A stretch of DNA of 62,911 nt from Microbacteriaceae bacterium (GTDB lineage Bacteria > Actinomycetota > Actinomycetes > Actinomycetales > Microbacteriaceae): assembly GCA_947453465.1 (NCBI GenBank), contig CANGGL010000002.1:1-62911 (forward strand). Reading direction: 5' to 3'. Under the pieces are notes generated by a model that saw only the letters and a list, made by a program, of their open reading frames with translations, had not been told where the DNA came from and did not search any database. Positions within the stretch are counted from its first letter, which is position 1. Every line of letters begins with the position of its first letter. Both the position numbers and the translations under genes were made by a program. Shown in pieces: positions 10,741 through 20,477 of this stretch.

Positions 10741-11338
10741 CCGACCCTCCTTCGCTGGTAACGTCGTAGCCCTCTTCGCGGGCGTAGTCGACGAGAAGTT
10801 TTCTTAGCAGTTTCTTCCCCCGGTGAAGGCGGCTCATCACGGTTCCGATTGGAGTCTCCATGATTTCCGCTATTTCTGCGTAAGGCAAACCGTCGACCAC
10901 GGCATAGTAAACAACCATGCGGAATTCATCTGGAATGTCGTGCAGAGCCTTACGAATCGTTTCGGAAGGAAGATTATCGATTGCCTCAAGTTCGGCCGAA
11001 CGAGACGCGATTGAGGTTACCGATTCAGCAGAACCAACTTGCCAGTCCTCTAGATCATCAAGGCCACCCTTGGCCTGATCCTTGGCACGCTTGTTGTACA
11101 TGTTGATGTGCGTGTTGGTCATGATGCGGTAGAGCCAGGCTTTTAGGTTGGTTCCCTGCTGAAACTGGCCCCAGGCCACGAATGCCTTAGCGAATGCTTC
11201 TTGAACCAGGTCCTCAGCATCCGATGGGTTACGAGTCCAGCGAAGTGCAGCTCCATATAGCTGGGGCATCAGGGGCAATGCCTGCTGCTCAAATGCAAGA
11301 ATTCGGGCCTGATCGGCCTCTGTGTTCGATTTTTTCAT
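10733..11338 (-). CDS. sigR: ECF RNA polymerase sigma factor, SigR/SigH-like
   Basis: Region 2 ([20 protein letters not shown]) and region 4 ([29 protein letters not shown]); internal ATG at 11338 preferred. Confidence 0.88.
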   Translation of the reverse strand: MKKSNTEADQARILAFEQQALPLMPQLYGAALRWTRNPSDAEDLVQEAFAKAFVAWGQFQQGTNLKAWLYRIMTNTHINMYNKRAKDQAKGGLDDLEDWQVGSAESVTSIASRSAELEAIDNLPSETIRKALHDIPDEFRMVVYYAVVDGLPYAEIAEIMETPIGTVMSRLHRGKKLLRKLLVDYAREEGYDVTSEGGSDV

Positions 11339-11413
11339 CGTTTTTGAGTCTAGCCTCCGCCCTAAAGGCAGAGACCCCGCGGCCATCAAACTCGTCATGG
11401 TAAATTTGAACCA

Positions 11414-12754
11414 ATGACTTCGAACTCGTATTCCCAGCCTTGGCCAGCACCGGTAGCCACCGGCCCCCTCGATGCTGCCCTAGAGTTGCCCGGCTCAAAG
11501 TCTTTAACCAACCGTGAGCTTGTGCTTTCGGCGCTTGCGAGCGAGCCAACCTTGTTGGTGGCGCCATTGGCCTCACGTGATTCTTCATTGATGATCGAGG
11601 CTCTGCGCGACCTGGGGACCGAAATTGAACAACTGCCTGACGGAAACCTAAGAGTCACGCCGGCCGCATTCAACCGCCCTGCGGTTATCGACTGCGGCCT
11701 GGCCGGCACGGTGATGCGCTTTGTGCCACCGCTGTCGGTGCTTGCGACCGGTGACATCACCTTCGATGGTGACCTAGCGGCACGACGCCGCCCGATGAAC
11801 ACCACGATCGACTCACTGCGCGCCCTTGGAGTTTCGGTTTCCGACGCTGGCGCTGGCGCGTTGCCGTTTACGGTTCATGGCACCGGATCGGTTGCCGGCG
11901 GAGAAGTAACTATCGATGCATCTGCATCAAGCCAGTTTGTCTCCGGGCTCTTGCTAGCGGCTGCCCGTTTTGAAAACGGCCTAACACTTCGCCACGATGG
12001 GCAACACCTCCCGTCGATGCCTCACATCGAAATGACTCTCGACTGTCTAGAGAAACGTGGCGTCAAGGTTTCCAGCACCAACCTAGATGGCGCCTTTGGC
12101 CTGCCTGAGTGGCGTGTCGAGCCCGGAAACATTGGCGGCGGAACCATAGCCATTGAACCTGACCTTTCGAACGCGGGCCCGTTTTTGGCGGCCGCGATGG
12201 TTGCTGGCGGCTCGGTTTTCATTCAGGGATGGCCGGATTCAACCACCCAGGTCGGAGATGAATTCGACGGAATTCTGCAGCAGATGGGCGCCGTCATCAA
12301 GCGCGAAAATGGCGGCCTGACCATTACCGGCAACGGCGTCATACACGGCATTGACATTGACCTCTCAATTGGCGGCGAACTCACCCCGGTTATCGCCGCA
12401 TTGGCAGCTCTAGCTGACTCCCCTACCGTCATCCGTGGCGTTGCCCACCTGCGCGGTCACGAGACCGACCGATTGGCAGCCCTGGCCGCCGAGATTAACC
12501 GAATTGGCGGCGTTGCCCGTGAGACCCCGGATGGTCTCGAAATTGACCCGAGCGACAACCTGCACGGAGCCCTGTGGGAAACCTATGAAGATCACCGCAT
12601 GGCAACCGCCGGGGCAATCATCGGTCTGCGGGTTCCCGGAATTCTGATTGAAGACATCAAAACCACTTCAAAGACGATGCCAAACTTTGACAAAATGTGG
12701 CACTTTATGCTCGGTGAAGCAGACTGGCAGATTCAACTGGGTGAAGACGCTTGA
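11414..12754 (+). CDS. aroA: 3-phosphoshikimate 1-carboxyvinyltransferase
   Basis: [18 protein letters not shown] and [21 protein letters not shown] / [15 protein letters not shown]. Confidence 0.96.
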   Translation: MTSNSYSQPWPAPVATGPLDAALELPGSKSLTNRELVLSALASEPTLLVAPLASRDSSLMIEALRDLGTEIEQLPDGNLRVTPAAFNRPAVIDCGLAGTVMRFVPPLSVLATGDITFDGDLAARRRPMNTTIDSLRALGVSVSDAGAGALPFTVHGTGSVAGGEVTIDASASSQFVSGLLLAAARFENGLTLRHDGQHLPSMPHIEMTLDCLEKRGVKVSSTNLDGAFGLPEWRVEPGNIGGGTIAIEPDLSNAGPFLAAAMVAGGSVFIQGWPDSTTQVGDEFDGILQQMGAVIKRENGGLTITGNGVIHGIDIDLSIGGELTPVIAALAALADSPTVIRGVAHLRGHETDRLAALAAEINRIGGVARETPDGLEIDPSDNLHGALWETYEDHRMATAGAIIGLRVPGILIEDIKTTSKTMPNFDKMWHFMLGEADWQIQLGEDA

Positions 12755-13806
12755 GTTGGCTCTATGAGCCAGACCCGGGTCAGAACGACCTGGACGAAAC
12801 AGATGTTCGCGTTCGCCCAAACCCCAAGGGCAATAAGCCCCGAACCAAGAAGCGTCCTGAATACAAAGAGGCGCTAATTGGCCTAGTCACCGGAGTCGAC
12901 ATGGGTCGATATCATGTGCTCTTGGAGGCCGATCACCGGCTTGTAAACGCCACCATGGGCAAAGAGCTTCGCAAGGCTGGTGCGGTCGTTGGTGACCGTG
13001 TGGCGCTCTCTGGAGACACCTCAGAGACAGCAGGTGCATTGGCTCGAGTCGTCCGCGTCGAACCTCGAACCTCGCTATTGCGGAGAAGCGCCGATGACTC
13101 CGACCAGGTTGAGCGCGTAATCGTCGCTAACGCCTCTCAAATGGCAATCGTGGTTGCTATCGCCAACCCCGAACCTCGAACCCGCCTTATCGATCGCTAC
13201 CTAGCCGCCGCCTACGACGCGGGGCTCAAGCCCATTCTTGTGATTACCAAGGTTGACCTAGCCGACCCAGCCGATTTCCTGAAGAATTTCGAAGGTCTAA
13301 GCATCCCGGTCATCAAAACGCGCTCCGATGACCCATCCGTGGTGGAACTTAGAAAACTTCTAGCCGGCAACACCACCGTAATGGTTGGCCACTCCGGCGT
13401 AGGCAAATCAACCCTGGTGAACGCCTTGGCACCCGACCAGTTCCGAGCCACCGGCGGCGTGAATGCCGTCACCGGCAGAGGCCGTCACACCTCTTCATCG
13501 GTGCGAGCGATTGAACTTAGCGATGCCTGGATTATCGACACTCCGGGCGTTCGCTCCTTCGGCCTAGGTCACGTCAAAGCCGAGAACATCCTTCGCTCAT
13601 TTGAAGACCTTTGGCACGTCATCGAAACTTGCCCCCGAGACTGCAGCCATGTGGCCGGCGCCCCAGACTGCGAACTAGATCTGGCAATTGCCGCCGGAAC
13701 CCTCGGCAATTCCGGAGCTCACCGAGTGGACTCTCTTCGTCGGCTGATTACTTCACTGGCAACACACTCCGACCCGTTTGAAAAACGCTCCAACGACTCT
13801 GAATAG
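12751..13806 (+). CDS. rsgA: Ribosome small subunit-dependent GTPase A
   Basis: Circularly permuted GTPase motifs (VITKVDL, GHSGVGKSTLVNAL, IDTPGVRSFGL) and CPRDCSHVAGAPDC zinc knuckle. Confidence 0.95.
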   Translation: MSWLYEPDPGQNDLDETDVRVRPNPKGNKPRTKKRPEYKEALIGLVTGVDMGRYHVLLEADHRLVNATMGKELRKAGAVVGDRVALSGDTSETAGALARVVRVEPRTSLLRRSADDSDQVERVIVANASQMAIVVAIANPEPRTRLIDRYLAAAYDAGLKPILVITKVDLADPADFLKNFEGLSIPVIKTRSDDPSVVELRKLLAGNTTVMVGHSGVGKSTLVNALAPDQFRATGGVNAVTGRGRHTSSSVRAIELSDAWIIDTPGVRSFGLGHVKAENILRSFEDLWHVIETCPRDCSHVAGAPDCELDLAIAAGTLGNSGAHRVDSLRRLITSLATHSDPFEKRSNDSE

Positions 13807-13816
13807 ACTTTCAGTT

Positions 13817-14605
13817 ATGACCTACAGCGCCGATCTTGCCCTGGCCCAAGAACTTGCCGACATTTCCGACTCGATTGCGCTTAGCCGCTTTCAGGCCCTC
13901 GATTTGCACGTCGAAACCAAGCCAGACGCGAGCCCGGTAACAGATGCCGACCGTTCGGTAGAGCAGGCATTGAAGGCGAAGTTGGCCGAGGCCCGCCCAA
14001 ACGATTCACTTATCGGTGAAGAATTTGGCAATAGTACCGGTGCCGGCGAGGGACCAAAGCGCACCTGGATCATCGACCCAATTGACGGCACAGCAAACTA
14101 CATGCGTGGAGTGCCGATTTGGGCAAGCTTGATCGCACTTTCCATCGATGGAAAGGTCGTACTTTCTGTTGTTTCGGCTCCGGCGATGGGCCGACGCTGG
14201 TGGGCCGCCCCCGGAGTCGGTTCGTGGACTCGAGACATCGATGGTAACCAGCGCGAACTCAAGGTCTCCGCAATCGACGATCTAGCCCATGCATCTATGT
14301 CGTACAACAATCTTCAGCTCTGGGATCAATCGGGGCAGTTGCCAGAACTGCTGAACCTGTCTCGACAGGTCTGGCGTACGCGTGCCTACGGTGACTTCTT
14401 TTCTTACATGTTGCTTGCCGAAGGCGCCCTCGAAATTGTTACGGAACATGACTTGAAGATTTACGACATCGCGGCGCTAGTGCCTATCGTTGAACTTGCC
14501 GGTGGTGAGTTCAGTGCGCTGAACGGGCCACTGACGGATTCAACCTCAAGCGTTCTTGCAACAAACCGAAAGCTCCATGATGTTGTCATGGCTGCCTTCA
14601 ACTAA
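13817..14605 (+). CDS. hisN: Inositol-monophosphatase family / histidinol-phosphatase
   Basis: DADRSVEQALKAKL, GEEFGNS and WIIDPIDGTANYMRGVP. Confidence 0.85.
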   Translation: MTYSADLALAQELADISDSIALSRFQALDLHVETKPDASPVTDADRSVEQALKAKLAEARPNDSLIGEEFGNSTGAGEGPKRTWIIDPIDGTANYMRGVPIWASLIALSIDGKVVLSVVSAPAMGRRWWAAPGVGSWTRDIDGNQRELKVSAIDDLAHASMSYNNLQLWDQSGQLPELLNLSRQVWRTRAYGDFFSYMLLAEGALEIVTEHDLKIYDIAALVPIVELAGGEFSALNGPLTDSTSSVLATNRKLHDVVMAAFN

Positions 14606-14652
14606 ATCTTCAACCAACATCAAGGCAACTTGCCCGAGGAAAAAGGAACACC

Positions 14653-15582
14653 ATGCCGATTCTTAACGACATCACAGCAGCGTTCGGAAACACCCCACTG
14701 GTTCGCATCAACCGCCTCTACCCAGAGTCGACTGCAACCGTTGCGGCAAAGCTGGAGTTCTATAACCCAACCTCATCGGTCAAAGACCGTTTGGCCATCG
14801 CCATGGTTGACGCAGCCGAAGCATCTGGAGAGCTAAAGCCTGGCGGCACAATCATCGAGGCCACCTCTGGCAACACCGGCATTGCGCTAGCTGCCGTAGG
14901 TGCTGCTCGTGGCTACAAGGTCATCCTGACCATGCCTGAGTCGATGTCAAAAGAGCGCCGTGCGCTTCTTCGCGCATATGGTGCAGAACTAGTTCTCACC
15001 CCAGCGCCTGAGGGCATGAAGGGCGCAGTTGCCCGCTCAGAGGCAATCGCCGCCGAGACTGGCGCGATCTTGGTCAAGCAGTTCGAAAACCCAGCTGGTC
15101 CGTTTATCCACGCCACCACAACTGCACAGGAAATCTGGAAAGACACCGATGGCAAGGTTGCCGCTGTTGTTGCCGGAATCGGTACTGGTGGAACCATCAC
15201 CGGCATCGGTGAGGCTCTAAAGAAGCTAAACCCTGAGATCAAGATCATTGCCGTTGAGCCTGCCGCATCACCATTGCTAACCGGCGGCTCTCCAGCCGGC
15301 CACCCAATTCAGGGAATCGGCGCAAACTTCATTCCGCCGGTTTTGAACACCGGAATCTACGATGAGGTTCTAGACGCACCAAACGAAGAAGCATTTGCCT
15401 GGGCACGCGCCGCAGCGACCCAAGAAGGCATCCTTGCTGGCATCTCTGGCGGCGCCGCTCTATGGGGCGTAAACCAGATTGCCAACCGCCCAGAGTACGC
15501 TGGCAAGATTATTGTTGTAATCTTGGCTTCATTCGGTGAGAGATACCTCTCAACCGCTTTGTACTCTGACTTGATGGACTAA
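14653..15582 (+). CDS. cysK: Cysteine synthase A
   Basis: YNPTSSVKDRLAIAM, EATSGNTGIALA and GIGTGGTITGIG. Confidence 0.95.
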   Translation: MPILNDITAAFGNTPLVRINRLYPESTATVAAKLEFYNPTSSVKDRLAIAMVDAAEASGELKPGGTIIEATSGNTGIALAAVGAARGYKVILTMPESMSKERRALLRAYGAELVLTPAPEGMKGAVARSEAIAAETGAILVKQFENPAGPFIHATTTAQEIWKDTDGKVAAVVAGIGTGGTITGIGEALKKLNPEIKIIAVEPAASPLLTGGSPAGHPIQGIGANFIPPVLNTGIYDEVLDAPNEEAFAWARAAATQEGILAGISGGAALWGVNQIANRPEYAGKIIVVILASFGERYLSTALYSDLMD

Positions 15583-16104
15583 ATGCCCCGAAAGAACCTT
15601 TTTTCTCGAGTAATCGAGGACATTGACTCCGCTCTAGTGCGTGACCCTGCGACGAACACTCGTTTCGAGATGTTCATGACCTCGCCGGGTCTTCACGCTG
15701 TCTGGCAGTACCGGGTTTTTAACTGGCTATGGAAGCGCGGCTTCCGAACTTTTTCACGTGTGCTTTCAAACATCACCCGCTTCTGGAGCGGCATCGAGAT
15801 TCATCCTGGCGCAACTATTGGCCGCAGACTTTTCATTGATCACGGCATGGGCGTTGTAGTTGGAGAAACAGCCATCATTGGCGATGACGTGCACATGTAC
15901 CACGGTGTGACTTTTGGTGGCAAGACCCTTGAATCGGTAAAGCGCCACCCAACCGTTGGCAACAACGTCACCCTGGGTGCTGGCTCAACCCTAATCGGCA
16001 ACATCACCATCGGAGACGGCGCCTCTATCGGCGCCAACACCACTGTGACCCACGAGGTAGCTCCAGGCGCCGTGGTCGTCGGCCAGGCACCACGAACCCT
16101 CTAA
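15583..16104 (+). CDS. cysE: Serine O-acetyltransferase
   Basis: Left-handed beta-helix hexapeptides (IEIHPGATIGRRLFIDHGMGVVVGETAIIGDDVHMYHGVTFGG), directly downstream of cysK. Confidence 0.94.
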   Translation: MPRKNLFSRVIEDIDSALVRDPATNTRFEMFMTSPGLHAVWQYRVFNWLWKRGFRTFSRVLSNITRFWSGIEIHPGATIGRRLFIDHGMGVVVGETAIIGDDVHMYHGVTFGGKTLESVKRHPTVGNNVTLGAGSTLIGNITIGDGASIGANTTVTHEVAPGAVVVGQAPRTL

Positions 16105-16169
16105 ACATTCCCAACTATAGGCAATGGTCCTAGGGCCTCAATTCGGGCTATTTCGTCTCGAAGTGATAA

Positions 16170-16179
16170 TGTCTTAACA
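16170..16179 (+). promoter_or_regulatory. Putative GntR/IolR-type operator TGTCTTAACA, immediately downstream of a GATAAT -10-like hexamer
   Basis: Sequence read directly; near-identical word TGTCCTAACA upstream of iolC. Confidence 0.45.
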
Positions 16180-16204
16180 ACTTGCCAAACTTGTTTTGGT
16201 GTGA

Positions 16205-16993
16205 GTGCCTTCGACCTTAGGAATGCCTGAATTGACCCAACAAGAGAAAATTCTTCCGCTTAGTCTCTTCATTGACTTGGTGCGTTCGGGCCCTATCCCC
16301 CTGTACTTTCAAGTCGCTCAAAAAATCGAAGGTGCCATCATGAAGGGCGAGCTCCCAGCTGGTTCTCGTCTGGAGAATGAGGTTGCCCTCGGCGACCGCT
16401 TGGGTCTAAGCCGCCCCACAGTCCGTCGTGCGATTCAGGAGCTGGTCGACAAGGGCCTACTTGTGCGTCGGCGTGGAATTGGCACTCAGGTTGTCCATGG
16501 CCAGGTGACTCGAGGCGTGGAACTAACTTCACTCTTTGAAGACCTGACTCGCAGCGGTAAGGTTCCAAGCACCAAGATGCTAGAAATCAGAGAGGTCAAG
16601 GCCGATGCGAAGATGTCAGAAATCCTATCCGTCGCGATTGGCTCCCCAATTCTCCACGTCAAGCGCCTGCGCCTAGCCGATAATGTTCCGGTTTCTATCC
16701 TGGAGAACTGGTTGCCAGCAGACTTTGTCGACCTCGATCAAGACGACATGATTGAGCACGGCCTCTATCAATTGCTTCGCTCACGAGGTGTTAACATCCG
16801 TGTGGCCAAGCAAAAGATTGGTGCCCGTAAATCGACCACTGTCGAGTCTGACTTGCTTGAAATCGATAAGAACTCAGCGCTGCTGACCATGGACCGCACC
16901 GCGTATGACAATTCTGGTCGCGCGGTTGAGTTCGGCCATCACTGCTACCGCCCTGACCTGTACTCATTCGAAGTTACCCTAGTCGAGAAGTAG
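16205..16993 (+). CDS. GntR-family transcriptional regulator with UTRA effector domain
   Basis: GELPAGSRLENEVALGDRLGLSRPTVRRAIQELVDKGLLVRRRGIGTQV followed by UTRA-like C-terminus; exact start uncertain. Confidence 0.9.
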   Translation: MPSTLGMPELTQQEKILPLSLFIDLVRSGPIPLYFQVAQKIEGAIMKGELPAGSRLENEVALGDRLGLSRPTVRRAIQELVDKGLLVRRRGIGTQVVHGQVTRGVELTSLFEDLTRSGKVPSTKMLEIREVKADAKMSEILSVAIGSPILHVKRLRLADNVPVSILENWLPADFVDLDQDDMIEHGLYQLLRSRGVNIRVAKQKIGARKSTTVESDLLEIDKNSALLTMDRTAYDNSGRAVEFGHHCYRPDLYSFEVTLVEK

Positions 16994-17005
16994 GGATCTG
17001 TATCG

Positions 17006-17034
17006 AAAATGGCCGCCAGATTGGCGGCCATTTT
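17006..17034 (+). terminator. Rho-independent terminator downstream of the GntR gene
   Basis: AAAATGGCCGCCA-gat-TGGCGGCCATTTT, 13-bp perfect stem, then T-rich tract. Confidence 0.85.
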
Positions 17035-17050
17035 CTTTTAGGTCGGCCTG

Positions 17051-17458
17051 CTAATTCTTCGCCGGGACGGCGAGCTCACCGGTCAGATATTGCGCTTGCC
17101 CAAAGCCGAAGGACCAATCCTCTGGACCATTTTCGACATAGCCAATGAAAACGTTTTCGGGCACGACACCCGCACAGGCCAACTTGCTCGCAATGGCTTG
17201 ATACAGGAGCTGTTTAGCGTTCTGGCTGCGGCCGCGCTGGGTGAATATTTGAATCATCACAACGCCATCGGTGCGTTCGAATCCTAGACCCGCGTCCTGG
17301 GCAATTATGCCGCCAGCTGGCAGCTGGTTGATAACTTGAAATCGATCACGTTCAGGAATTCCGTACTGGTCAACGATTGCATCATGAATGGCATCGGCAA
17401 TCTTCTGCACCTGCGCGGCATCTCGACCGGCTTGCATGTCGATTCTCACCAAAGGCAT
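17051..17458 (-). CDS. Tautomerase family protein (4-oxalocrotonate tautomerase-like)
   Basis: MPLVRIDMQAGRDAAQVQKIADAIHDAIVDQYGIPERDRFQVI; Pro after initiator Met. Confidence 0.85.
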   Translation of the reverse strand: MPLVRIDMQAGRDAAQVQKIADAIHDAIVDQYGIPERDRFQVINQLPAGGIIAQDAGLGFERTDGVVMIQIFTQRGRSQNAKQLLYQAIASKLACAGVVPENVFIGYVENGPEDWSFGFGQAQYLTGELAVPAKN

Positions 17459-17550
17459 TTTTAACTCCATCATCGTCGAAAGGAATGACACATTGACCCG
17501 TGTAACTATGTAATGACATATTGACATATGTATTAATAAAGTTCAAGCAC

Positions 17551-17582
17551 AAACCCCGGCGAGGCATGCTCAGCCGGGGTTT
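17551..17582 (-). terminator. Hairpin, candidate terminator of the leftward isomerase gene
   Basis: AAACCCCGGC ... GCCGGGGTTT inverted repeat in intergenic space; weak U-tract on minus strand. Confidence 0.55.
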
Positions 17583-17595
17583 TATTTAATGCGTA

Positions 17596-18375
17596 TTACT
17601 GCGGCGTGAGAAGCGCTCGGAACTTATCCAGAGCAGCACCCGAATCACCCCTGGCGAAACCTTCCAGGCCAACCACACCCTCATAACCTAGGGTTTTCAA
17701 CTCTTGGGCGATACGCGGGTAATAGATCTCCCCCGTGCCCGGCTCCATGCGCCCAGGAACATCGGCTACCTGAATCTCGCCGATCCAGTCGAAGCACTCA
17801 TTGATTAGCGAGACTAGGTTTCCCTCACCAATTTGAGCGTGATATAGGTCTAGGTTCAGCTTCAGGTTAGGACTCTTCACCGCTTTGACCAACTTCAAAG
17901 TATCCGCGGCCTTGGCGAAAGGTGTTCCGGGGTGGTCCACCGCGGTGTTCAAATTCTCGAGTACGAATACTCGGTTGTGTTTAGCACCGAGTTCAGCAAT
18001 CCGACTAAGGGTTTCCACCGCCTTCATCCAATCCGATGCAGTTACCTCTTCACCAGCGATGACCGGCATGCCCTTTGAATCGAGGCCGGTGCCATGTAGG
18101 TTCAGTCGCGGCGAATCGATAATCTTGGCCGCCTCGAGAGAAAGCGCAGCGGTACGGAGAAGTTCATCCGCCCCGTCGGCAGAAATGAGATCACCAGCGA
18201 TGTAGCCGGTCATCGAAGAAAAGGTTGCACCGGTTGCGGCTATTTCTTCGAGATTCTTTGTTGTCCAGTCCCAAATTTCCACCTGGAATCCACGGCGGTG
18301 AATCTCAGCGACCCGGTCAACGAACGGGAGGTCTAGGAAGAGCATTTCCGCCGAAGCGGCAAGTTGATAGGTCAT
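17596..18375 (-). CDS. Hydroxypyruvate isomerase-like sugar phosphate isomerase/epimerase
   Basis: AP-endonuclease-2 fold: VFVLENLNTAVDHPG, LKLNLDLYHAQIGEGNL, IGEIQVADVPGRMEPGTGEIYYPRI. Confidence 0.8.
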   Translation of the reverse strand: MTYQLAASAEMLFLDLPFVDRVAEIHRRGFQVEIWDWTTKNLEEIAATGATFSSMTGYIAGDLISADGADELLRTAALSLEAAKIIDSPRLNLHGTGLDSKGMPVIAGEEVTASDWMKAVETLSRIAELGAKHNRVFVLENLNTAVDHPGTPFAKAADTLKLVKAVKSPNLKLNLDLYHAQIGEGNLVSLINECFDWIGEIQVADVPGRMEPGTGEIYYPRIAQELKTLGYEGVVGLEGFARGDSGAALDKFRALLTPQ

Positions 18376-18451
18376 TTTTTCACCCTTGAATGTCTGATCT
18401 GAAACCGATTGGAACGGTCCGATTCTTCGTCAAGACTACTACTTAAAGTAG

Positions 18452-18491
18452 AAACCCAGCGCGTGCGTGGGAACTCGCATGCGCCGGGCTG
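18452..18491 (-). terminator. Hairpin terminator downstream of iolG
   Basis: Minus-strand AGCCCGGCGCATGCG-loop-CGCACGCGCTGGGTTTC, about 15-bp stem with G-U pairs and one mismatch, then U-rich run. Confidence 0.6.
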
Positions 18492-18512
18492 TTCAACGAC
18501 GAACAGTAGCAA

Positions 18513-19523
18513 CTACTTATAAAACGCCGGCTTACTTTCATAAGACGCGACAACTTTGTTACCAGAGTGCAGCGCGGCAAGACCGGCTTCCACTGCCGCT
18601 GCTGCCAGGTAACCATCCCAGGCACTTGGGCCATCAATAGTTCCTCGCTTGACGGCCTTTACCCAACGCTGAATTTGTGAGTCGTAGGCGTCGGCGAATC
18701 GGGTTTTGAATGACATGTGCTCCGCAGTAGAAATTGCGCCACCCGCAAACAGGTTCATGCCTGCGGTGCGGCCAATCTCGGCGATTCCCTTCTGGAAAAC
18801 AGCTTCAGTCTTGACCTGGTAGCCAAACTGCACCGAAACGTTCATTTCAACAGTCGCCAAGACTCCGCTCTCGGTTTCGAGCAACGCAAGAATTGGTTCC
18901 ATTAGACCCTCCGGAGAAAGGCTGTTGCGCTTCATTTGCTTGATCTCTACCGAGCGGATTGGCGAATCAGTTAGAAATCGAACCGCATCAATTTCATGGA
19001 CGATTGAGTCGTAAACCAACATGTCGTTGTTGTAGCTGTCTGGAACCGACGGGTTGCGGTGAGCACAGTGAAGACCCAACAACTCTCCCTGCTCCCCCGA
19101 CTCGATCAGCTGACGCAACTGCATGTAACCCGCGTCAAAGCGCCGCATAAAACCGACCTGAATCAGCTGCTTGCCCCCAGCAATTTCAGCCTGGACGACC
19201 TCCATCGATGACTTGGCATCGGGGGTTAGCGGCTTCTCGCAGAGAATAGGCAACCCGGCTGCAATTGCAGGTAGCAAGACTGGCTCATGGAACTGGCCAG
19301 GAGTTGCGATCAGAACCGCCTCCACTAGACCCGATGCTAGAGCGGCCTCGATGTTAGGGAACCACGTTGCACCAGGCGCTTCTGCCATCGCAGCCTTGGC
19401 GCGACCCTCGTCTGGCTCAACGATCGCACTGACCGTTGCACCGACGATTCGGTTTTCGATCCGAATGATGTGGTCAGCACCCATAAGACCAGCGCCAACT
19501 ACGGCCACTTTCAAATCTGACAT
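18513..19523 (-). CDS. iolG: Gfo/Idh/MocA-family oxidoreductase, probable inositol 2-dehydrogenase
   Basis: VAVVGAGLMGADHIIRI, CEKPLTPDAKSS, GFMRRFDAGYMQLR and SIVHEIDAVRFL. Confidence 0.85.
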   Translation of the reverse strand: MSDLKVAVVGAGLMGADHIIRIENRIVGATVSAIVEPDEGRAKAAMAEAPGATWFPNIEAALASGLVEAVLIATPGQFHEPVLLPAIAAGLPILCEKPLTPDAKSSMEVVQAEIAGGKQLIQVGFMRRFDAGYMQLRQLIESGEQGELLGLHCAHRNPSVPDSYNNDMLVYDSIVHEIDAVRFLTDSPIRSVEIKQMKRNSLSPEGLMEPILALLETESGVLATVEMNVSVQFGYQVKTEAVFQKGIAEIGRTAGMNLFAGGAISTAEHMSFKTRFADAYDSQIQRWVKAVKRGTIDGPSAWDGYLAAAAVEAGLAALHSGNKVVASYESKPAFYK

Positions 19524-19565
19524 TACTTACTTTCCTATTTCTTTGAATTCGTCGATAATCGAGGC

Positions 19566-20477
19566 TTAACGGAACCTAGCAGCATGGGTGCAGGACCCGA
19601 TGTGCTTAAGCGTGCGCTGTGCGACAGGGAATGGGAAGTCCACGTCGCAGCCATACATATCTTGCTCAACAATCGCGAACATCTCTGGGTTGATTTCAGC
19701 GGCCTTCTCGATGATGGGAGCGAACTCCGGCACACCTTCGAAACCAGGTTCCGTCATCACTCCCTTGGCCACGGCATCCACAAATGGCATGTCGTTCTTT
19801 AGAGCCTCGGCAAGGATGTCGGGGTGCACCTGCTTCAAGTGGAGGTAACCGATTCGATCAGGGTAGGCGTTCATTAGCTTCACATTGTCGCCTAGGTAGT
19901 AAGCGAAGTGACCGGTGTCTAGGCACAGGTTCGTGAACTCTTTATTGGTCTCCTGGAGGAAACGTTCAACTTCTGCGTAAGTACCAATGTGGCTGTCTGC
20001 GTGCGAATGGAACTGTTGCTTGATTCCATACTCCTCAAGCAGTGCCTTACCCAGCTTGTCGTGGCCGGCAGCCAACTTCTTCCACTGGTCGTTGTCTAGA
20101 GTTCGAGACTCAAGGACTTCGGCAGTGGAGTCAGAACGCCAGAGGTCTGGGATAACGACTAGATGTTCAACACCAAGCTTCGATACCAACCCAGCAACGT
20201 CTAGAGCCTGATCCCAAGCTCGCTTCCACTGATCTTCACCTTTGTGAAAACCCGTGAAAACCGTTCCAGCCGAGAGCTTTAGGTCGTGCTCAGCGAGCAC
20301 ATCCGAAAGCTGATTTGGGTCCGTAGGAAGATATCCAAATGGACCAAGTTCGATCCAGTGGTAGCCAGAAGCCTGAACCTCGTCAAGGAAGCGCTCCCAT
20401 GGGACCTGATTTGGATCATTCGGAAACCAAACTCCCCATGAATCCGGCGCAGTGCCGACGCGAATCTGATTAGTCAT
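19566..20477 (-). CDS. Sugar phosphate isomerase/epimerase family, IolE/inosose-dehydratase-like
   Basis: GTAPDSWGVWFPNDPNQVPWERFLDEVQASGYHWIELGPFGYLP; NLCLDTGHFAYYLGD. Confidence 0.75.
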   Translation of the reverse strand: MTNQIRVGTAPDSWGVWFPNDPNQVPWERFLDEVQASGYHWIELGPFGYLPTDPNQLSDVLAEHDLKLSAGTVFTGFHKGEDQWKRAWDQALDVAGLVSKLGVEHLVVIPDLWRSDSTAEVLESRTLDNDQWKKLAAGHDKLGKALLEEYGIKQQFHSHADSHIGTYAEVERFLQETNKEFTNLCLDTGHFAYYLGDNVKLMNAYPDRIGYLHLKQVHPDILAEALKNDMPFVDAVAKGVMTEPGFEGVPEFAPIIEKAAEINPEMFAIVEQDMYGCDVDFPFPVAQRTLKHIGSCTHAARFR

